Of a DNA stretch of 7,328 nucleotides, positions 5,478-7,328 are shown in pieces. The notes beneath the pieces are model-generated. The model ran no database searches, was not told the DNA's origin, and saw only the letters and a program-made list of their open reading frames with translations. A program made the translations under genes and the position numbers. Source of the stretch: Halobacteriales archaeon (GTDB lineage Archaea > Thermoplasmatota > SW-10-69-26 > JACQPN01 > JAIVGT01); assembly GCA_020201485.1 (NCBI GenBank), contig JAIVGT010000226.1, positions 1 to 7,328 on the forward strand. The letters run 5' to 3'. The number at the start of each line of letters is the position of its first letter. Within the stretch, counting starts at the first letter, position 1.

Positions 5478-6247
5478 AGCCGCACCTCCACCTTCGCCTT
5501 GCGCAGCTTCCGCTTCACCTGCCGCACCGTCAGCTCCCCGAAGTGGAAGATGCTCGCGGCGAGCGCGGCGTCCGCGCCTTCCTTCAGCACCTCGGCCATG
5601 TGCTGCGCGTTGCCCGCCCCGCCGCTGGCGATGACGGGCACCTTCACCGCCTTCGTCACGGCGCGCGTGAGCGGCAGGTCGTAGCCGTCCTTCGTGCCGT
5701 CGCGGTCCATGCTCGTGAGCAGGATCTCCCCCGCGCCCAGCGCCGCGGCCTTGCGCGCCCAGGCGACGGCCTCGAGCTCCGTGCGCTGCGAGCCGCCGTG
5801 CGTGTACACCGCCCAGCGCTCCTCCTCCCGCTTCGCGTCCAAGGCGAGCACGACGCACTGCGCGCCGAACTCGCGCGCGGCATAGCCGAGCACGCGCGGG
5901 TCCTTCACCGCCCCGGTGTTGATGCCGACCTTGTCCGCCCCGGCGCGCAGCAGCGCGTCCACGTCCGCCGCCGTGCTCACGCCCCCGCCGACGGTGAGCG
6001 GGATGAACAGCTGCTCCGCGGTCGCCGTGATGACGGGCAGCAAGGCCTTGCGCCCCTCCTTGCTCGCGCTGATGTCGAGGAAGACGAGCTCGTCCGCGCC
6101 CTGCTCCTCGTACGCCTTCGCCATGTCCACCGGGTCGCCCACCTGGCGCAGGCCCTTGAAGTTCACGCCCTTCACGACCTTGCCCCGGTCCACGTCAAGG
6201 CAGGGGATGTTGCGCTTCTTGAGCAACGCGGGGCCCACGTCTGCCAT
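5474..6247 (-). CDS. hisF: Imidazole glycerol phosphate synthase, cyclase subunit
   Basis: HisF is a 257-aa (beta/alpha)8 barrel. With the glutaminase HisH it converts PRFAR plus ammonia into imidazole glycerol phosphate and AICAR in the cytoplasm. The catalytic Asp pair is present: D18 in [12 protein letters not shown] and D137 in LALDAKR. The phosphate-binding loops VGGG (86-89), SGGAGNAQH (208-216) and [10 protein letters not shown] (227-236) are intact, as are [11 protein letters not shown] and [20 protein letters not shown]. The length is normal for the family. ATG 6247 is chosen because [19 protein letters not shown] matches the usual N-terminus. The frame extends upstream only as shadow. 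No Shine-Dalgarno is seen, so hisF may begin a transcript of its own with little or no leader, unlike coupled hisIE downstream. hisH is not in the window. The gene on its 5' side runs the other way. Confidence 0.97.
   Translation of the reverse strand: MADVGPALLKKRNIPCLDVDRGKVVKGVNFKGLRQVGDPVDMAKAYEEQGADELVFLDISASKEGRKALLPVITATAEQLFIPLTVGGGVSTAADVDALLRAGADKVGINTGAVKDPRVLGYAAREFGAQCVVLALDAKREEERWAVYTHGGSQRTELEAVAWARKAAALGAGEILLTSMDRDGTKDGYDLPLTRAVTKAVKVPVIASGGAGNAQHMAEVLKEGADAALAASIFHFGELTVRQVKRKLRKAKVEVRL
5483..5489 (-). promoter_or_regulatory. Shine-Dalgarno of hisIE
   Basis: The minus strand reads GGAGGTG, 5 nt before the GTG start of hisIE and inside the last codons of hisF. It fixes the non-ATG start and shows that this organism uses the canonical anti-Shine-Dalgarno for downstream operon genes. 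Confidence 0.8.
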
Positions 6248-6452
6248 GCCAATGGAACTTCCGGTCAGCGGACGGCGCGGGCCGGTGCAGCGCGCGCCTC
6301 GCGCCATGGGCACAACCTTCCGCTCGGTCGCCGCCGAGGCCGCCCCGGACGCGCGCGCCCTGCGGCATCTTCGGATCGCGCGACGGATGACCGCCGCGGG
6401 CGTCGCGCGCAAATGGGCAAGGTTCATGCCGGAGCACATCGGTGCGCGCAGC
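6248..6452. other. Divergent intergenic region between hisF and a small basic gene
   Basis: These 205 bp lie between the start codons of hisF (minus) and the basic-protein gene (plus), so promoters for both should be here. The sequence is almost entirely G/C. I see no clear TATA box, riboswitch or strong hairpin. The plus strand stays open upstream of 6453 with further in-frame ATGs at 6306, 6387 and 6426, so the basic protein could start inside this region. Confidence 0.5.
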
Positions 6453-6647
6453 ATGGCCGCTCGCAAGAAGGCCGTGGGCCGCAAGAAGAAGCTGACCGCC
6501 AAGCAGCTCGCGCAGCGCCGCTACGCGGCGCGCATGCGCGGCGTGCGCTCCCGCGCCACGACGGCGAAGCGCGGCAAGGGCCGCATCGCGAAGCGGGGCG
6601 CGGCGACGAAGCTGCGCAAGAAGCTCGGCCTGAAGTCGGGCCGCTGA
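6453..6647 (+). CDS. Small Lys/Arg-rich basic protein, function unknown
   Basis: The protein is 64 aa, with 26 Lys or Arg and no Asp or Glu, so it is extremely basic. It starts [18 protein letters not shown], has a possible amphipathic helix (about 15-30, [16 protein letters not shown]) and ends in repeated KR/GK/RK patches ([12 protein letters not shown]). The composition suggests binding to nucleic acid, as a chromatin-like or ribosome-associated factor. I do not recognise a family. ATG 6453 is preferred because GGTG (6441-6444) lies 8 nt upstream and the Lys/Arg-rich composition starts here. ATG 6426 would add nine residues. It lies between hisB and hisF on the opposite strand, convergent with hisB and divergent from hisF, so it is not part of the his operon. 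Its Lys codons are nearly all AAG, as in neighbouring genes. As a short basic ORF in GC-rich DNA it could be spurious, but a chance frame would seldom be so Lys-rich. Confidence 0.68.
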   Translation: MAARKKAVGRKKKLTAKQLAQRRYAARMRGVRSRATTAKRGKGRIAKRGAATKLRKKLGLKSGR

Positions 6648-6664
6648 GGGCGCGTGGAGCGCAA

Positions 6665-6683
6665 GGCCCTGCCCGCGAGGGCC
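6665..6683. terminator. Hairpin between convergent genes (possible bidirectional terminator)
   Basis: GGCCCT-GCCCGCG-AGGGCC forms a perfect 6-bp GC stem with a 7-nt loop in the 52-bp gap between the stops of the basic-protein gene and hisB. A symmetric hairpin could act on both strands. There is no T-rich tract on either side, which both bacterial intrinsic and archaeal terminators normally need, so the role is only suggested by position. Confidence 0.35.
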
Positions 6684-6699
6684 GGGCGCGATCCCGACG

Positions 6700-7239
6700 T
6701 CAGTTCCGGCGCACCCGCGCCTTCCCTTTCGTGCTCAGGGGGTCAGCCCGCGGCTCCAACGCCTTGCGCAAGGCGATGCCGAGGCCCTTGAACGCCGCCT
6801 CGCACACGTGGTGCTCGTGCGTGCCCCGGATGACGTCCACGTGCAGGTTGAACCGGCCCTCGTGCGCCAGGCTCTGGAGGAAGTGCGTGAGGAGCGGGTC
6901 GGGCAGTGCGCCGTGGAAGTACGGCCGGTCGATGAGGTCGACAGCCACCCCCACCAATGCCTCGTCCATGGGCACGACGGCGTGCGCCACGCGCTCGCAC
7001 CGCTCCATGTCCAGGCCTTCGCGCAGCGCCTGGCCGAGGGTGATGCCCACGTCCTCCAGGAGGTGGTGGCGGTCGTCGCCCGAGGCCTCGACCGCGAACG
7101 GGATGCCGCTCCAGCGCTGCAGGCTCTCCAGCATGTGCTGCAGCATCGCGTCCGGCACGGCGATGCGCCCGGCCCCGTTCCCGCCACCCACGCGGACGCG
7201 TACCTGCGTCTCCCGCGTGGCGCGCGTGATCTCGGTCAT
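6700..7239 (-). CDS. hisB: Imidazoleglycerol-phosphate dehydratase (divergent)
   Basis: HisB dehydrates imidazole glycerol phosphate to imidazole acetol phosphate. The protein is 179 aa, close to the usual 190-200 of the single-domain form. Manganese-site motifs are recognisable: H35 in QHML, H58-H59-x2-E62 in HHLLEDVGITLGQAL, H133 in NLHV, and H143-H144-x2-E147 in HHVCEAAFKG. VPMDEAL (89-95) and DRPYF (104-108) are also present. The N-terminal half is unusual. The common TGIGFFDHMLDQLARHG is reduced to a form resembling only its HML core, and the stretch before the HHxxED motif is shortened. The start is ATG 7239, which overlaps the hisA stop as ATGA, with GAGG 5 nt upstream (7245-7248). The downstream neighbour is a convergent basic-protein gene, so hisB is the last gene of its transcript here. 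Confidence 0.93.
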   Translation of the reverse strand: MTEITRATRETQVRVRVGGGNGAGRIAVPDAMLQHMLESLQRWSGIPFAVEASGDDRHHLLEDVGITLGQALREGLDMERCERVAHAVVPMDEALVGVAVDLIDRPYFHGALPDPLLTHFLQSLAHEGRFNLHVDVIRGTHEHHVCEAAFKGLGIALRKALEPRADPLSTKGKARVRRN

Positions 7240-7328
7240 GGTGCCCTCAGGGCTTCGAGGGCCTCGCGCAGGTCGATGCGGTGCGTGTAGAGGGCCATGC
7301 CGATGACGCTCGCCTCGCAGCCCAGGTC
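7236..7328 (-). CDS. hisA: HisA C-terminus, ProFAR isomerase (cut by window edge)
   Basis: Only the last 30 codons are present, reading GCEASVIGMALYTHRIDLREAL and ending in TGA. This is the terminal barrel strand and helix of phosphoribosylformimino-AICAR ribotide isomerase, whose family signature is G..GVI.G.ALY.....L.EAL. Its product, PRFAR, is the substrate of HisF/HisH, and the next gene is hisB, both of which support the call. The stop overlaps the hisB start by four bases (ATGA). The 5' part of the gene lies beyond 7328. Confidence 0.85.
   Translation of the reverse strand, partial: DLGCEASVIGMALYTHRIDLREALEALRAP

Noticed and set aside
2901..5684. 927-aa open frame on the plus strand
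   Set aside because: It is Arg/Pro/Gly/His-rich nonsense overlapping the cyclophilin and his genes in other frames, with no domain.
6306..6452. Longer version of the basic protein starting at ATG 6306 or 6387
   Set aside because: The added part lacks the Lys-rich character, has no ribosome-binding site and fills the divergent promoter region. It cannot be fully excluded.
5543..7306. 587-aa plus-strand frame opposite hisF and hisB
   Set aside because: It runs antisense through two certain enzymes and changes composition at each boundary.
1..7328. CRISPR array, tRNA, rRNA, insertion sequence or attachment direct repeat
   Set aside because: Reading both strands I saw no regularly spaced repeats, no cloverleaf-like tRNA ends, no transposase motif and no long direct repeat.

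Overview
The window comes from a very GC-rich prokaryotic genome, with almost every third codon position G or C. It is most likely archaeal, and a high-GC Thermoplasmatota/Euryarchaeota-type metagenome lineage is my best guess. The reasons are exported lipobox proteins with Thr/Gly/Pro-rich linkers, many N-glycosylation sequons, a NEW3-like beta-sandwich domain, a cyclophilin with the [11 protein letters not shown] signature common in archaea, and several genes without a Shine-Dalgarno (possible leaderless transcripts) alongside others with a good GGAGGTG. A bacterial origin cannot be excluded by eye.

Layout. (A) 1-1987, minus strand: virus or prophage packaging genes. A terminase large subunit (ATPase plus RNase H-fold nuclease) is preceded by a small Cys/His zinc-knuckle protein in the terminase small-subunit position. 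The last bases of the window may hold the start of the next viral gene. (B) 1988-2246: a 259-bp divergent gap. It holds a start-less helix-turn-helix-like reading on the minus strand and a short inverted repeat upstream of the next gene. (C) 2247-4893, plus strand: three peptidyl-prolyl isomerase genes, almost without gaps (1 nt and 0 nt). They are a cytoplasmic cyclophilin, a lipoprotein cyclophilin, and a lipoprotein that fuses a cyclophilin, a beta-sandwich domain and an FKBP domain. (D) 4890-7328, minus strand: histidine biosynthesis genes in the order hisA (C-terminal end only), hisB, hisF, hisIE. A tiny, highly basic gene on the plus strand (6453-6647) splits hisAB from hisF-hisIE. hisA/hisB and hisF/hisIE are each coupled by 4-nt ATGA or GTGA overlaps.

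How the genes work together. The PPIase cluster looks like one transcription unit for proline isomerisation and protein folding on both sides of the membrane. HisIE, HisA and HisF catalyse consecutive middle steps of histidine synthesis and HisB the next one; HisH, the glutaminase partner of HisF, is not in view. The PPIase and his operons converge and share the 4-bp palindrome CTAG as overlapping stop codons. The most notable item is the cyclophilin-FKBP dual-family immunophilin built as a surface lipoprotein. The virus-to-host junction at about 2.0-2.2 kb is the second place worth study.
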